Source of the DNA: Altererythrobacter sp. CAU 1644
GTDB taxonomy: Bacteria > Pseudomonadota > Alphaproteobacteria > Sphingomonadales > Sphingomonadaceae
Assembly: GCF_029623755.1 (NCBI RefSeq)
Contig: NZ_CP121106.1
Span: forward strand, 186,001-250,000
Direction of reading: 5' to 3'
Length of the DNA: 64,000 bases
Part shown: in pieces, positions 40,951 through 50,149 of the stretch
Numbering within the stretch: position 1 is the stretch's first letter
Layout: every line of letters begins with the position of its first letter
Position numbers and translations under genes: made by a program
The notes under the pieces: model-generated
Database searches by the model: none
Told to the model about the DNA's origin: nothing
Seen by the model: the letters and a program-made list of their open reading frames with translations, nothing else

Positions 40951-43082
40951 TGCGCTTCCTCGACCGTCTCGGGTGTCTCTGGAAGCGTGGTATCGGGCAC
41001 CGCTGGCTCCTCGTCTACTTTCTCGTCCTTCTCCTTTTCCTCCTCATCCTCTTCGCGCAGCGCCGCCTCGGGGAACCGCAGCACATACTGGTCCCGGCCC
41101 AGATGACTTGCGAACCAAGAAAGGTCGGTCTGAATCTTGAAGAGCTGATGCGAAGGCTTGCGGAAATTGTGGGGTTCGCCCTTGGCGATGAAGAGTTCGG
41201 TCGGGACACCCGCAGCCTTGATACCGCGGTAAAGCAGGATCGATTGTGTGGGCGGGACCCGCACGTCGTCTCCGCCGACATAAAACACGGTGGGTGTCGT
41301 GACTTGCCATGCATTCTGGATGACCGACTGGTCGCGATAGGACTTGATCGGAGCCTTCCTGACCCATGGCGCATCGCCGAACCATGGCGTGCGATCGTGG
41401 CGAATGTCGCTCTCTCCATACATCGAGAGCCAGTCCGATGCGCCGGCCCCTGAGGATGCTGCCTTAAAGCGACCGGTTTCGGTAATGAGCTTGTTGGTCA
41501 TGTGACCACCCGCGCTCCAGCCCATCTTGATAAGGCGATCGGGATCGGCAAGGCCTCGCTCGATCAGCGCGTCGATGCCATCCATGACATCGTGATGCGC
41601 ATGGGTGAAATAGCCGCCGACCATGTCGCGCATGAAGGCATCGCCATAGCCCGTGCCGCCGCGATGGTTGGGTAGGAACACGCCATAACCTTCGCCCGCA
41701 AGCACGGCCACGAAGCGGGAATCGTTCCAAGATCCGAACTGCGAAGATGACCGCGGGCCCCCATGGGTAATGGTCACCAGCGGGAAACGCTCGCCCGCGA
41801 CATGGCCGACCGGATAGACCAGCAGCCCTTCGAGTTCCTGCCGCTTGCGCCCGGTCCAGCGGAAGGCCTCCTGCCGTGGCAAGGCGAAACGTTCGGGCCA
41901 ATCCCGGTAATGTCCAGTCAGGCGCGTCAACGCCAGCGCGCCGCCTTCCGATGGATCGAGACGATAGATCTCGCCCGGATTGGTCTCATTCCGGATGATT
42001 GCCAGGTGACGGTCGGTGCGATGATCGTATTCCCAATTGGTGATCACGTGATCGCCGTGGGTCAGCTTACTCAGCCTGTCGCCGTCCAGATCATAGTGGA
42101 ACAGCTCGGTGCGGAGCCCGATATTGCCGAGGATGAACAGTCCGCCGCCCGACGCATCCCATGCGAAGTCGACCATCTCGAAATTCTCTGCGGGCAACAG
42201 CAGCCGCGGTTCCATTGAGCCCACCTGCTGCACGAAGAGGTTATCTTCGTGATAGCCTTCGCCCTTCTCATTGACTGTCGCGATGAAGGCGAAATGCGTG
42301 TTGTCCGGCGAAAGCTTGGCATAGCGCTCGGCATATTCGTTGCGGGTCAACTGGCGCGTCGTTCCGTCGGCCAACCGAGTCAGCCATAGTTCGCCCCGGT
42401 GAATATCGTCGCCCAGGCCGCCCGGTGCACGCAAGTCGATGACTGCGCCGCCATCGCGCGCCAGCGAGTATTCGCGCAGGAAGAACTCGCCGGCAATGAC
42501 CGGCGCTGCCTTGCGCGTGGCAAGATCGAAATGCCACAGTGCTGCCGGTTCGCGCGTCTCGTATTCGCGCACGAGGAACTGCCGCTTGCGCAGTTTTCGC
42601 GTGTCCTCATCGAGCGGCCGCGCGGCTAGGAAATAAAATCCTGTTCCGTCGCCAGCCCAGACCGGATCCTCGACCTCATCTTCCAACTCGGTCAAGCGCT
42701 CGATCGATCCTGTCGACGGGATGACGAGGTAGACCTGCTTTTCCTTGTCGCCCTTGCGTTCGAGCAGGGTGAGAAACTGGCTTCCGTCAGGCGACCACAC
42801 TGCACCCGAGTGCGTTTCGTCCTCCTTGACGGCGGTAATGGCGGCTGTCTTCACGCCCGTTTCGACATTGAGCAATTGCAGGCGCTCGATCACCTTGTTT
42901 TCCTTCCAATCCGTATGGGATTGCAGGAATGCCAGCGTCTTTCCGTCTGGAGAGAGGGTCGGCTCATCAAGCTGGCTGATCTCGACGAAGTCGATCGCAG
43001 TCATCGGCTCGGGCGACTGTCCGGCAGCGGTCGTGCCCATGCAGGCGAGTGCCGCGGCGAGAAGGTAGTTTTCGTATTTCAT
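40947..43082 (-). CDS. S9-family serine peptidase (prolyl-oligopeptidase/acylaminoacyl-peptidase type), secreted
   Basis: This 711-residue protein starts with a signal peptide (LLAAALACMGTTAAGQ), then a beta-propeller with repeats such as LSPDGKTLAFLQS and WSPDGSQF. The C-terminal alpha/beta hydrolase has the nucleophile in MGWSAGGHMTN, the acid in GGDDVRVPP and the His in GEPHNFRKP. The last 35 or so residues are an acidic Glu/Asp/Pro tail. It should cut short peptides in the periplasm. It lies 94 bases after the TonB receptor, beyond a terminator, and is coupled to DUF819. The tail could bind metal or the cell envelope. Confidence 0.93.
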   Translation of the reverse strand: MKYENYLLAAALACMGTTAAGQSPEPMTAIDFVEISQLDEPTLSPDGKTLAFLQSHTDWKENKVIERLQLLNVETGVKTAAITAVKEDETHSGAVWSPDGSQFLTLLERKGDKEKQVYLVIPSTGSIERLTELEDEVEDPVWAGDGTGFYFLAARPLDEDTRKLRKRQFLVREYETREPAALWHFDLATRKAAPVIAGEFFLREYSLARDGGAVIDLRAPGGLGDDIHRGELWLTRLADGTTRQLTRNEYAERYAKLSPDNTHFAFIATVNEKGEGYHEDNLFVQQVGSMEPRLLLPAENFEMVDFAWDASGGGLFILGNIGLRTELFHYDLDGDRLSKLTHGDHVITNWEYDHRTDRHLAIIRNETNPGEIYRLDPSEGGALALTRLTGHYRDWPERFALPRQEAFRWTGRKRQELEGLLVYPVGHVAGERFPLVTITHGGPRSSSQFGSWNDSRFVAVLAGEGYGVFLPNHRGGTGYGDAFMRDMVGGYFTHAHHDVMDGIDALIERGLADPDRLIKMGWSAGGHMTNKLITETGRFKAASSGAGASDWLSMYGESDIRHDRTPWFGDAPWVRKAPIKSYRDQSVIQNAWQVTTPTVFYVGGDDVRVPPTQSILLYRGIKAAGVPTELFIAKGEPHNFRKPSHQLFKIQTDLSWFASHLGRDQYVLRFPEAALREEDEEEKEKDEKVDEEPAVPDTTLPETPETVEEAQ

Positions 43083-43111
43083 GCGCCTGAGACCCCTATT
43101 TGCGTCGGACT

Positions 43112-43157
43112 AAAAAGGGGGGCGGATGTTCTCCATTTATTGGATTTCACCCGCCCC
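43112..43157 (-). terminator. Intrinsic terminator after the TonB receptor
   Basis: On the minus strand GGGGCGG pairs with CCGCCCC around a loop that itself holds TCCA-ATAAA-TGGA, and is followed by CCTTTTT. It lies 20 bases after the receptor stop, so the S9 operon is partly insulated from receptor transcription. Confidence 0.75.
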
Positions 43158-43176
43158 TAAACCCGACCCGAGGGCT

Positions 43177-46100
43177 TCAGAAGCGTGCCCTTAGACCGAG
43201 GTAGAATTCCCGGCCTAGCACATCGTTGAGGGGCGTATCGAGGTTGTAGCTCGAGCCGTAATCGAGACCCGTCGGCATGAATGGACCGAAGTTGTTGAAC
43301 AGGTTGTTCACGCCGCCATAGATCCGGTACTGCTCGTTGTCCCCGAAGTCATACGCCAAGTAGACGCGGTGGAAGTACTGGTTGTCGGCCTTGTAATACC
43401 GGTCGTCCCCGCGATTGCCGTGCTGTTCGATATTGTCGACGCCGCCACCCAGCATGGTCACAGTGTAGGTCGCCCGGAACGGACCGTTGCGGTAGCCGAG
43501 TTGGGCGCGGAACTCGTCTTCGCCATTGCCGATTTCACCGAGCGGCGATGCCTTGATGATCGTTCCACCGATACCTTCGAACTCTACCTCCTGCTTGAAG
43601 TAGTGCGAATAACGGAAATCGAGATCGAAACGTCCGGGTATGAAGCCCGGTTCGAAGCGATACCTCAACTGAGCGTCGATCCCTTCTACCAGCTCGGTGT
43701 CGAGGTTTTCCTGGAAGTTGATTACCTCGGTGATCCGCCCCGCGCCATTGCGCGTGATGACATCGCAGAACTTGTTGTTGGGATAATCCGCGGACGAATA
43801 ACAAAGCGAAACCGTGTCCTGCGTCGAGATCGAAGTGATGGCATCGGTAATCTTGATACGATAGTAGTCCGCAACCAGCGACAGGCCGGGAATAAAGCTC
43901 GGCGTGAAGGCAAAGCCGGCCGTTATCGTATCGGCGGTCTCCTCCTTCACATTGGGGTTACCCGCGTTCGGGCCCTGCGTACCCGCCTGTCCATCATTGA
44001 ACGGATCGCCGGCGTTATCCGGGTCGGCAAAGAAGGCCTGGATGCCGGGTTCGGCGAGGCAGTTCTGGGCGACCAGCGCGAGGTCGGCGTTATCCGCGCC
44101 ATTGCCGACAATTGCCGTGATGCCCGTGCCGTCTGGCAACAAACCTTCGCACGGGTCGGACAGGTCGTCGGCATCGGGGCGCGGCGGCGAGAAGATCTCG
44201 GTCAGGTTCGGAGCGCGTTGGGAACGCGAATACTGCGCCCTGAACAAGATGTCCTGCGAGGCCTGCCACACCGCTCCGGCATTGTAACTGAAGATCGTCC
44301 CGATGGTGTTGTAATCGCCGACCCGGGCAGCGAGTTGCACGTTCATCCCGTCGAAGACCGGCACGTCGAGTTCGGCATATGCCTCCTTGACCGTGTAACT
44401 GGCCGAAACGCTCGGAAAGGTTGCGAGCGAGGTCAGGTCGAAGTCGGTATCGGGCAGGTAGCCCGGCGTGTCCCGCGTTGCCCCATCCTGGCGATCGCGT
44501 ACGCCGTTGATGCCCGCGAAATCGTCTCCGTCCGGATCGCCGTGCGTGTCCTGGCTCTCCTTGCGCCATTCTACGCCGAGCGCGAAGCGCACATCACCTG
44601 CAGGCAGTGCAAACAGCGATCCCTTGACGAAACCGCCGGCCGTGATCTGCTCGCGAGTTTGTTCGCCATGGCCATTGTAGCGGATGTAATCCGCGGCGGC
44701 TTGGCTGATTGTACCTGCACCGAAAATGTTGAGCGGAACGCAGCCATTGGCACGGTCCGTGGCATCGCGACACCGGAAGCCGCCGGCACCGTCGGATTCG
44801 ATGCTCAGCGCATTTCGCGCATGAAGGAAATTGTATTCGTTCGGATTGTCCTGGATTTGCTTGAAGTGTCCATAGGTACCGAACACTTCGTAATCGAGCT
44901 TGTCCGTCAGGCTGCCCGTTACGTCGGCGATGACGCGCCAGGTACTGCGATCATTGATGCGGGCCTGCTCGCCGAGTTCAACCAACTCGCGATCGAAATC
45001 AACGCTCGTCGGCCGTCCTGCACTGTTGAGGTAGGTTTCACGAACTTCCGGCGGGATAAACGGGTGATTGGACGCCATATTCCCGATGGTGGTTCCATCG
45101 CCCAGCGTATCACTGTCATTGAGCGTTTCGTAGCCGGTGTAGTAGATCGTATCGACATCGGAATAGGAGCCAATGATCGAGAACTTGGCTGCATCCGAAA
45201 ACTCATAGGTCGCATGGATCGCGGCGTTAAACACCTGACGTTCGGGCAAGTTGGAGCGGCCAGGACGAAAATTATGGACGTCGTAGTCGGCAAAGAAATC
45301 TTCGCCAGCCGGACGGTCCGACGGAGCTAGCGATTGATCGTTAAACCAGCGACCGTTGACGAACCAGGCATCGTTGCCTTCGAACACACCGCCCGGAATA
45401 GAATTGGTGCCGCTTGGCAGGATGCAATGCCGCTCGGTGTCGATACCGAAGCACCCAGGGAAGTTAATCTCGTTGGTCCAGCCATTTGCACCGGTGGACG
45501 GCTCCGGATCGTCGAATTCGAGCGCGGCGATGGTCAGAGGACGGCTCGAGTCGGCGAATACTTCGTCTTCGTCGCGGTACTCGACAGCCAGCAGGGCGTA
45601 GCCTCGTCCATCGGCAAACTCCGTGCCGGCGAGGCCATTGAAGCGAAATTCGTCACCGCCCTTGGCCTCGGGCATGGAGAAACGAGTATCGAGCGAGATT
45701 CCGGTAAAGTCATCCTCCAGAATGAAGTTGGCCACGCCCGCAATCGCATCAGATCCGTAAACAGCCGACATGCCGCCGGTGAGGATTTCCGTCCGCTCGA
45801 CGAAACCCGCCGGGAGCGTCGACAGGCTGACGCGATCGGAATTGCCCGAGTTGGAAACCGCCCGCTTGCCGTTGACAAGGACAAGGGTCCGGTCATCGCC
45901 CAGCCGGCGCAGGCTGATGGTCGAAAGCCCGCTCGTCTGGATCTGGTTGTTTGAACCCTGCGGAGACACCGATTCGGACACGCCGGGAAGCTGAAGCACG
46001 GCCTCCGCCAGATCGGTCGTGCCCGATTCCTCGATCTCTTCGGCACCCAGCACCTGGATCGGAACGGCACTTTCCTCGACTGTTCTGTCGATGCGGCTGC

Positions 46101-46251
46101 CGGTCACGACGATGTTTGTACCCGATGCTGTCGCAGCATCCGACTGATCCGTGATCGTTTCCTGCTGCTGGGCTGCCAGCGGTGCAGCCAAACCAACTGC
46201 CAATGCAATTCCGGAGCATCCCATAAGCCTTGCCTTGCGAACAATCATCAT
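43177..46251 (-). CDS. TonB-dependent receptor, large peptide-type
   Basis: This receptor of about 1024 residues has a signal peptide (LMGCSGIALAVGLAAPLAAQ), a plug domain (NIVVTGSRIDRTVEESAVPI, then TILTGGMSAVYGSDAI) and a long barrel ending EFYLGLRARF. GGGAGG lies 4 bases before the ATG at 46251 and 7 before a second ATG at 46248, which may be the real start. Its size and the neighbouring S9 and S51 peptidases suggest a peptide or protein fragment substrate. It is divergent from a LysR regulator, with a TATAAT box and a dyad between them. Confidence 0.93.
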   Translation of the reverse strand: MMIVRKARLMGCSGIALAVGLAAPLAAQQQETITDQSDAATASGTNIVVTGSRIDRTVEESAVPIQVLGAEEIEESGTTDLAEAVLQLPGVSESVSPQGSNNQIQTSGLSTISLRRLGDDRTLVLVNGKRAVSNSGNSDRVSLSTLPAGFVERTEILTGGMSAVYGSDAIAGVANFILEDDFTGISLDTRFSMPEAKGGDEFRFNGLAGTEFADGRGYALLAVEYRDEDEVFADSSRPLTIAALEFDDPEPSTGANGWTNEINFPGCFGIDTERHCILPSGTNSIPGGVFEGNDAWFVNGRWFNDQSLAPSDRPAGEDFFADYDVHNFRPGRSNLPERQVFNAAIHATYEFSDAAKFSIIGSYSDVDTIYYTGYETLNDSDTLGDGTTIGNMASNHPFIPPEVRETYLNSAGRPTSVDFDRELVELGEQARINDRSTWRVIADVTGSLTDKLDYEVFGTYGHFKQIQDNPNEYNFLHARNALSIESDGAGGFRCRDATDRANGCVPLNIFGAGTISQAAADYIRYNGHGEQTREQITAGGFVKGSLFALPAGDVRFALGVEWRKESQDTHGDPDGDDFAGINGVRDRQDGATRDTPGYLPDTDFDLTSLATFPSVSASYTVKEAYAELDVPVFDGMNVQLAARVGDYNTIGTIFSYNAGAVWQASQDILFRAQYSRSQRAPNLTEIFSPPRPDADDLSDPCEGLLPDGTGITAIVGNGADNADLALVAQNCLAEPGIQAFFADPDNAGDPFNDGQAGTQGPNAGNPNVKEETADTITAGFAFTPSFIPGLSLVADYYRIKITDAITSISTQDTVSLCYSSADYPNNKFCDVITRNGAGRITEVINFQENLDTELVEGIDAQLRYRFEPGFIPGRFDLDFRYSHYFKQEVEFEGIGGTIIKASPLGEIGNGEDEFRAQLGYRNGPFRATYTVTMLGGGVDNIEQHGNRGDDRYYKADNQYFHRVYLAYDFGDNEQYRIYGGVNNLFNNFGPFMPTGLDYGSSYNLDTPLNDVLGREFYLGLRARF

Positions 46252-46318
46252 ATTCCTCCCAGATGAGATCGGTCCCGTGAAATAATTGATCGCGCGAAGC
46301 CCGCTTGACATCCAATTC

Positions 46319-46350
46319 ATTATAAGCAAGGCTCATTGCGAAAAACGCAA
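46319..46350 (-). promoter_or_regulatory. TATAAT promoter with overlapping LysR-type dyad
   Basis: A perfect TATAAT lies at 46324-46319 on the minus strand, about 70 bases before the receptor start. The dyad TTGCG-AAAAA-CGCAA at 46336-46350 covers its -35 region. The T-N13-A form is close to LysR boxes (T-N11-A). This suggests control of the receptor by the divergent LysR gene. Confidence 0.5.
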
Positions 46351-46372
46351 GATATTGAAAGGTTGGGTTTTC

Positions 46373-47269
46373 TTGGAACTTAAGTGGTTCGAGGATCTGA
46401 TCGCTGTTGCTGAGAAGGGACACTTTGCCCGGGCTGCAGATGCACGACATCTGACGCAATCCGCGCTTAGCCGAAGGATCAAATCGCTCGAGACATGGAT
46501 CGGAACCGAGCTACTCGACCGATCGACCCATCCCATTGCCCTCACCCCGGCCGGACTGGAGTTCATACCGACCGCGCGCGAGATAATCGCAAGCGCCTAC
46601 GAGGCGAGGGGCCGCGCTGCCGAACTGGTACGAATTTCGGATCGGGCCGTGACCATTGCGTGCCTGCACACGCTAGCGCTCTACTTTGTGCCACGCAGGA
46701 TTTCGCAACTGCAAGAGCAGATTGGCCGGTTCGAGGTTTCCATCATTGCCGAAACCCGCACCATAGAGGAGTACCTGGGCAGCCTGCAAAGCGGCGCGAC
46801 TGATATCTTCATCAGTTTCAGCCACGAGTCCGTTCCCATCGATCTCGACGAGAGCCAGTTTCCGAAGCTTTCGCTCGGGCGCGAGCGTATCATGCCGTTC
46901 GTCAACTCAGCCCTTGTTGATGTGGACCTCGCAGAAGACGCCACGGCGCGAATTCCCTACCTCGAATACTCAGGCACGTCGTTCATGTCGCGCGTGGTCG
47001 AAAGCGTGCTGCTCAAGTCCCACTTCGCGGAGAGGTTACGCACGGTCTATCGGGCATCGCTCGCTGAGAGCCTCTGTACCGGCGTGCAGCAGGGCCTGGG
47101 TGTGGGCTGGCTTCCTGAATCCATCGCAGAGCATACGCAGAACCGCGCGCCTCTGACGTGTGTCAGCGAGCATTGGGCAAGCCAATTCGAGATTGTTGCC
47201 ATTCGGGCCGCATCGAACAATCGCCCGATCGTCGATAGTATATGGAGCGAACTCCAGTCCGCCCGCTGA
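46373..47269 (+). CDS. LysR-family transcriptional regulator
   Basis: This 298-residue regulator begins LELKWFEDLIAVAEKGHFAR and has a winged helix-turn-helix (AADARHLTQSALSRRIKSLE), then the LysR substrate domain (VTIACLHTLALYFVPRRISQ). The TTG start at 46373 gives the usual LysR length and alignment; the ATG at 46286 would add 29 non-family residues across the promoter dyad. AAAGG lies about 11 bases upstream, a weak site. Divergent placement suggests it controls the TonB receptor and peptidase genes and perhaps itself. The ligand could be a peptide or amino acid. Confidence 0.9.
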   Translation: MELKWFEDLIAVAEKGHFARAADARHLTQSALSRRIKSLETWIGTELLDRSTHPIALTPAGLEFIPTAREIIASAYEARGRAAELVRISDRAVTIACLHTLALYFVPRRISQLQEQIGRFEVSIIAETRTIEEYLGSLQSGATDIFISFSHESVPIDLDESQFPKLSLGRERIMPFVNSALVDVDLAEDATARIPYLEYSGTSFMSRVVESVLLKSHFAERLRTVYRASLAESLCTGVQQGLGVGWLPESIAEHTQNRAPLTCVSEHWASQFEIVAIRAASNNRPIVDSIWSELQSAR

Positions 47270-47310
47270 TATCATGTGCTCGTCGAAACCGGCGTCCAAA
47301 TCTTAACAGA

Positions 47311-47347
47311 CTGGCAGGTAAGCAGGTGAACCTGCTCAGACTGCCAG
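47311..47347. repeat. Interrupted inverted repeat after the LysR gene
   Basis: CTGGCAG pairs with CTGCCAG, and nested inside AGCAGGT pairs with ACCTGCT over a GA centre, with small GTA and CAGA gaps. It lies 41 bases after the LysR stop. No T tract follows. It may slow transcription or be a protein site. Confidence 0.5.
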
Positions 47348-47659
47348 CCAATGAGAAACGGCTGGTGTGAAGATTGCGGCAAACGACCTTGCGATTGATA
47401 TCGATGAGATAGGTGGCGGGAGGTGCGGGAACTTGCTCCCTCAATCTTCTACTATAATTTCAGATATTTATGCCGTGGTACGAATTGGTATTGCCGCAAA
47501 TCATACCATCTGACCCACGAGACGTTCTGTCGGTTGTTCGCATAGGTAATATGCTGCGAGTATCTCATGCCTTGGGTGGGAAGCGAATCTCGATCCGCAT
47601 TAGAGGGGCTCCATAGGCCCCCTGAGGTAATCGGTGAGGCCGACAAGACCGCCAACGCC

Positions 47660-47687
47660 AAAAAGATGGGCCGCCATGCGGCGGCCC
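47660..47687 (-). terminator. Intrinsic terminator after the second TonB receptor
   Basis: On the minus strand GGGCCGCC and GGCGGCCC form a perfect 8-bp stem with a 4-base loop, followed by ATCTTTTT. It starts 44 bases after the stop of the receptor at 47731. Confidence 0.8.
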
Positions 47688-47730
47688 AAGGAATGGTCTC
47701 GAGAGCGGTGAGACCCGAGTTCCGAAAATC

Positions 47731-49992
47731 TTAGAACTCGAAGCCGAGCGTCACGCCGTACTGGCGCGGAGGAATTGCGCCTGCGAACGTGAACAAGCCT
47801 GCGACCGGAAGTGTTGAACTGATGCCGCGCTCATCAAGCAGGTTGCGGCCAAACACCCGGAGATAAGCTGATGCTTGATCGCTCAGGTCGAACCGGTATG
47901 TCGCCGCTGCCGACAGATCGGTCGTGGACGGGTGCACCCCTCGCGGATCATTCGATCCGAAATCGCCTGGAGCGGCAACGATCGTCGTCTGATACGAGCT
48001 GCTGGTCGAGAGCCGTGCGTTGAGCGCAAGTTCGCTCGAGTTGCTCACCGGAATCTTGTAGTCCGCCGCAACCGAGAAGGTGACGTCCGGCGTGCGGCGC
48101 ATCTCGCGGGTCGAGGCATCTTCCCCCGGATCCTGCAAGCCGTTGAGATTGAGGTCGATGAAGAAATTGTCGTAATCGGCATCGAGCAGGCCCAACGAGC
48201 CTGTAATCGTGAAGTCGTCGAAGAGTTCGACACGCAAATCGGCCTCCAGCCCCTTGATGGTCGCACTCGCTGCGTTCCGTGTAACCGTTTCCTGCGGGTT
48301 GGGAGAACCTGGCGGCGTGGCCTGTACAACTTCTTCCTGCTTGTCGTCGTACTGCGCGTAGAATGCCGCGATATTGAAGATCCCAGCACCACCCAAGAAG
48401 GTCGTTTTCGCGCCAAGTTCGTAGGAATCGACGGTTTCAGGTTGGAACGAGGTCTGGACCGAAGTCGGCGAAATGCCGCGACCGTTGAAGCCACCGGAAC
48501 GATAGCCGCGCGCATAGGAGGCGTAGACCATCACGTCATCGCTCACATCGTAGTCGAGGCTGACGCGCGGAGTGAACTCCTTCCACTCATCCTCATTGGT
48601 AAGATCGATGCCATTGAGGACGAAGCGGCGATATTCCTTCTCGTCGATCGAGTAGCGCCCACCCACGCTGAGTCGCAGTCTTTCGGTCAATGCAACGTCG
48701 AAATCGGCAAAGAATGCGTAGCTGGTGGTCTGGTGATCGGTTCCGTTGCTGCTCGAGACACCGCCGGGAAGGATCGTAGTCGAATCCAACTGGTACTCGT
48801 TCTCGAAATAGAAGAACCCCAGAACACCGCTGATCGAGTCCGTAAAGTCGCCGGCAAGCCGCAATTCCTGGCTGAACTGCCTGTAGTCTTGCGCTCGATC
48901 TGTCTGGAAGAAGGGGATCGATGTCGCATCAAAATCCTGCGTTTGCCGCTCGTCGGAATCCTTCAGCGCCGTGATCGAGGTCAGCTTCAAGTCGCCGAAG
49001 CTGTAATTGATCTGAGCCGAATAGGATTCCTCGCTGAAGTCGATATCGCCAAGGAACTGGCCGAATACAGTGTAGAGATCGTCTTTCAGATCGCGATTGC
49101 ACTGCTCCGGGATCAGGTTGAACGTTGCGGGCGGCGCGGGGTTTGGATTTGCGAACAGAATGCAGATCAGGTCGGTATTCTGCGAAACCGATGCCACCGC
49201 CGGGTCACCGCCAATCTTGGAATGCTCGACCGTCAGAAGAATCTCGAGGTCCGGTGTCGGCTCGAACAGGAGCGTCCCGCCGATATTGGTGTTGCTGCTC
49301 GATCCCGCATCAATGCCCAGGGTGACGTTGTCGTAGAAGCCGTCGAAAGTCCTGTCATAGCCCCACAGTTTGAGCCCGAACATGTCGCCATCGCCGACAT
49401 TGAGCACGGCATTGTATTCTTCGCGGCCGTATTTGCCCAAGGTCGCTTCTGCCTTGATCCCAAACTCCTTGGTCGGGCGCGAGCGACGGATGTTGATGAC
49501 GCCGCCGATGGTGTTGCGCCCGAACAGCGTGCCTTGCGGCCCGCGCAGGACTTCCACCTGCTCAAAGTCGAATGCATTTGTAAGCTGGCCGGTATTGGTG
49601 CCGAGAAAAACACCATCGATGACCACGCCGACCGTCGGTTCAAAACTTTTCTCGATATCTTCGAAGCTCACGCCGCGCATCGAAATGGCACCACCGCCCG
49701 GACCGGCGCCGACGGGGTCAATGATGACATTGGGAGCCAATGTCTCGATGTCTTCAATGTTGAGCGCGCCCTGCGTGCCAAGTTGCTCGACACTGACCAC
49801 AGTCACCGCAAGTGGGACGTCTTGAACGGATTCGTCGCCCCTCAATCGTCCGGTGACAATAATGACATCACCGTCGTCGGCTGAAGTGCCATCGGCGGTA
49901 TCTTGCGCCAAGGCTGGCATGGCGGAAGATGCAAATGCCGCCCCAATCGTCAGTAGCGAAATTCCAGATTTCAGGTTGCTCGCTGCGCGCAT
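47731..49992 (-). CDS. TonB-dependent receptor
   Basis: This 753-residue receptor has a signal peptide (LLTIGAAFASSAMPALAQ), a TonB-box-like start of the mature part (GDVIIVTGRLRGDESVQDVP), a plug (EVLRGPQGTLFGRNTIGGVI) and a barrel ending YGVTLGFEF. The LRGPQGTLFGRNTxGG motif is the classic form of sphingomonad receptors for plant-derived, terpenoid or siderophore-like substrates. GGGAGGGG lies before the ATG. It is divergent from the DUF3604 lipoprotein gene, which may act on the imported compound. Confidence 0.95.
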   Translation of the reverse strand: MRAASNLKSGISLLTIGAAFASSAMPALAQDTADGTSADDGDVIIVTGRLRGDESVQDVPLAVTVVSVEQLGTQGALNIEDIETLAPNVIIDPVGAGPGGGAISMRGVSFEDIEKSFEPTVGVVIDGVFLGTNTGQLTNAFDFEQVEVLRGPQGTLFGRNTIGGVINIRRSRPTKEFGIKAEATLGKYGREEYNAVLNVGDGDMFGLKLWGYDRTFDGFYDNVTLGIDAGSSSNTNIGGTLLFEPTPDLEILLTVEHSKIGGDPAVASVSQNTDLICILFANPNPAPPATFNLIPEQCNRDLKDDLYTVFGQFLGDIDFSEESYSAQINYSFGDLKLTSITALKDSDERQTQDFDATSIPFFQTDRAQDYRQFSQELRLAGDFTDSISGVLGFFYFENEYQLDSTTILPGGVSSSNGTDHQTTSYAFFADFDVALTERLRLSVGGRYSIDEKEYRRFVLNGIDLTNEDEWKEFTPRVSLDYDVSDDVMVYASYARGYRSGGFNGRGISPTSVQTSFQPETVDSYELGAKTTFLGGAGIFNIAAFYAQYDDKQEEVVQATPPGSPNPQETVTRNAASATIKGLEADLRVELFDDFTITGSLGLLDADYDNFFIDLNLNGLQDPGEDASTREMRRTPDVTFSVAADYKIPVSNSSELALNARLSTSSSYQTTIVAAPGDFGSNDPRGVHPSTTDLSAAATYRFDLSDQASAYLRVFGRNLLDERGISSTLPVAGLFTFAGAIPPRQYGVTLGFEF

Positions 49993-50149
49993 GTTCCCCT
50001 CCCAAGGATGCGACCGAAACCGATCGCGTTTGCATTTTATTGAATGACGATTAATTTAATGCGCGGCATGCGCCATTCGCAAAAGTGTGAGGGCAACGGG
50101 CCAGGACAGCCGCAGTCATGGGTCAGGCGCGCTGAAATGGAGGGATTGG

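Larger units (their letters stand above)
47270..47730. other. Intergenic region of about 460 bp without a convincing gene
   Basis: The space between the LysR gene and the TonB receptor gene at 47731 holds no coding frame with a family match or ribosome site. It contains a large interrupted inverted repeat (47311-47347), a smaller GGGGC hairpin near 47605, and the terminator of the minus-strand receptor at 47660-47687. Its composition is less GC-rich than the coding parts. Confidence 0.6.

Noticed and set aside
43369..45330. A 653-codon plus-strand open frame inside the TonB receptor gene
   Set aside because: It lies fully antisense to a receptor with signal peptide, plug and barrel motifs. 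Long antisense frames are common in GC-rich genes, and its protein has no family pattern.
40947..46251. Lasso-peptide isopeptidase plus TonB receptor system
   Set aside because: Sphingomonad lasso clusters do pair these, but there are no precursor, B or C genes here and the S9 protein looks like a general acylaminoacyl-type peptidase.
47452..47661. A 69-codon minus-strand frame in the intergenic gap
   Set aside because: No ribosome site, no recognisable domain and it overlaps hairpin sequences.
47875..49884. A 669-codon plus-strand open frame antisense to the second TonB receptor
   Set aside because: Same reason: the minus-strand receptor is strongly supported, and the antisense protein is low-complexity in character with no domain.
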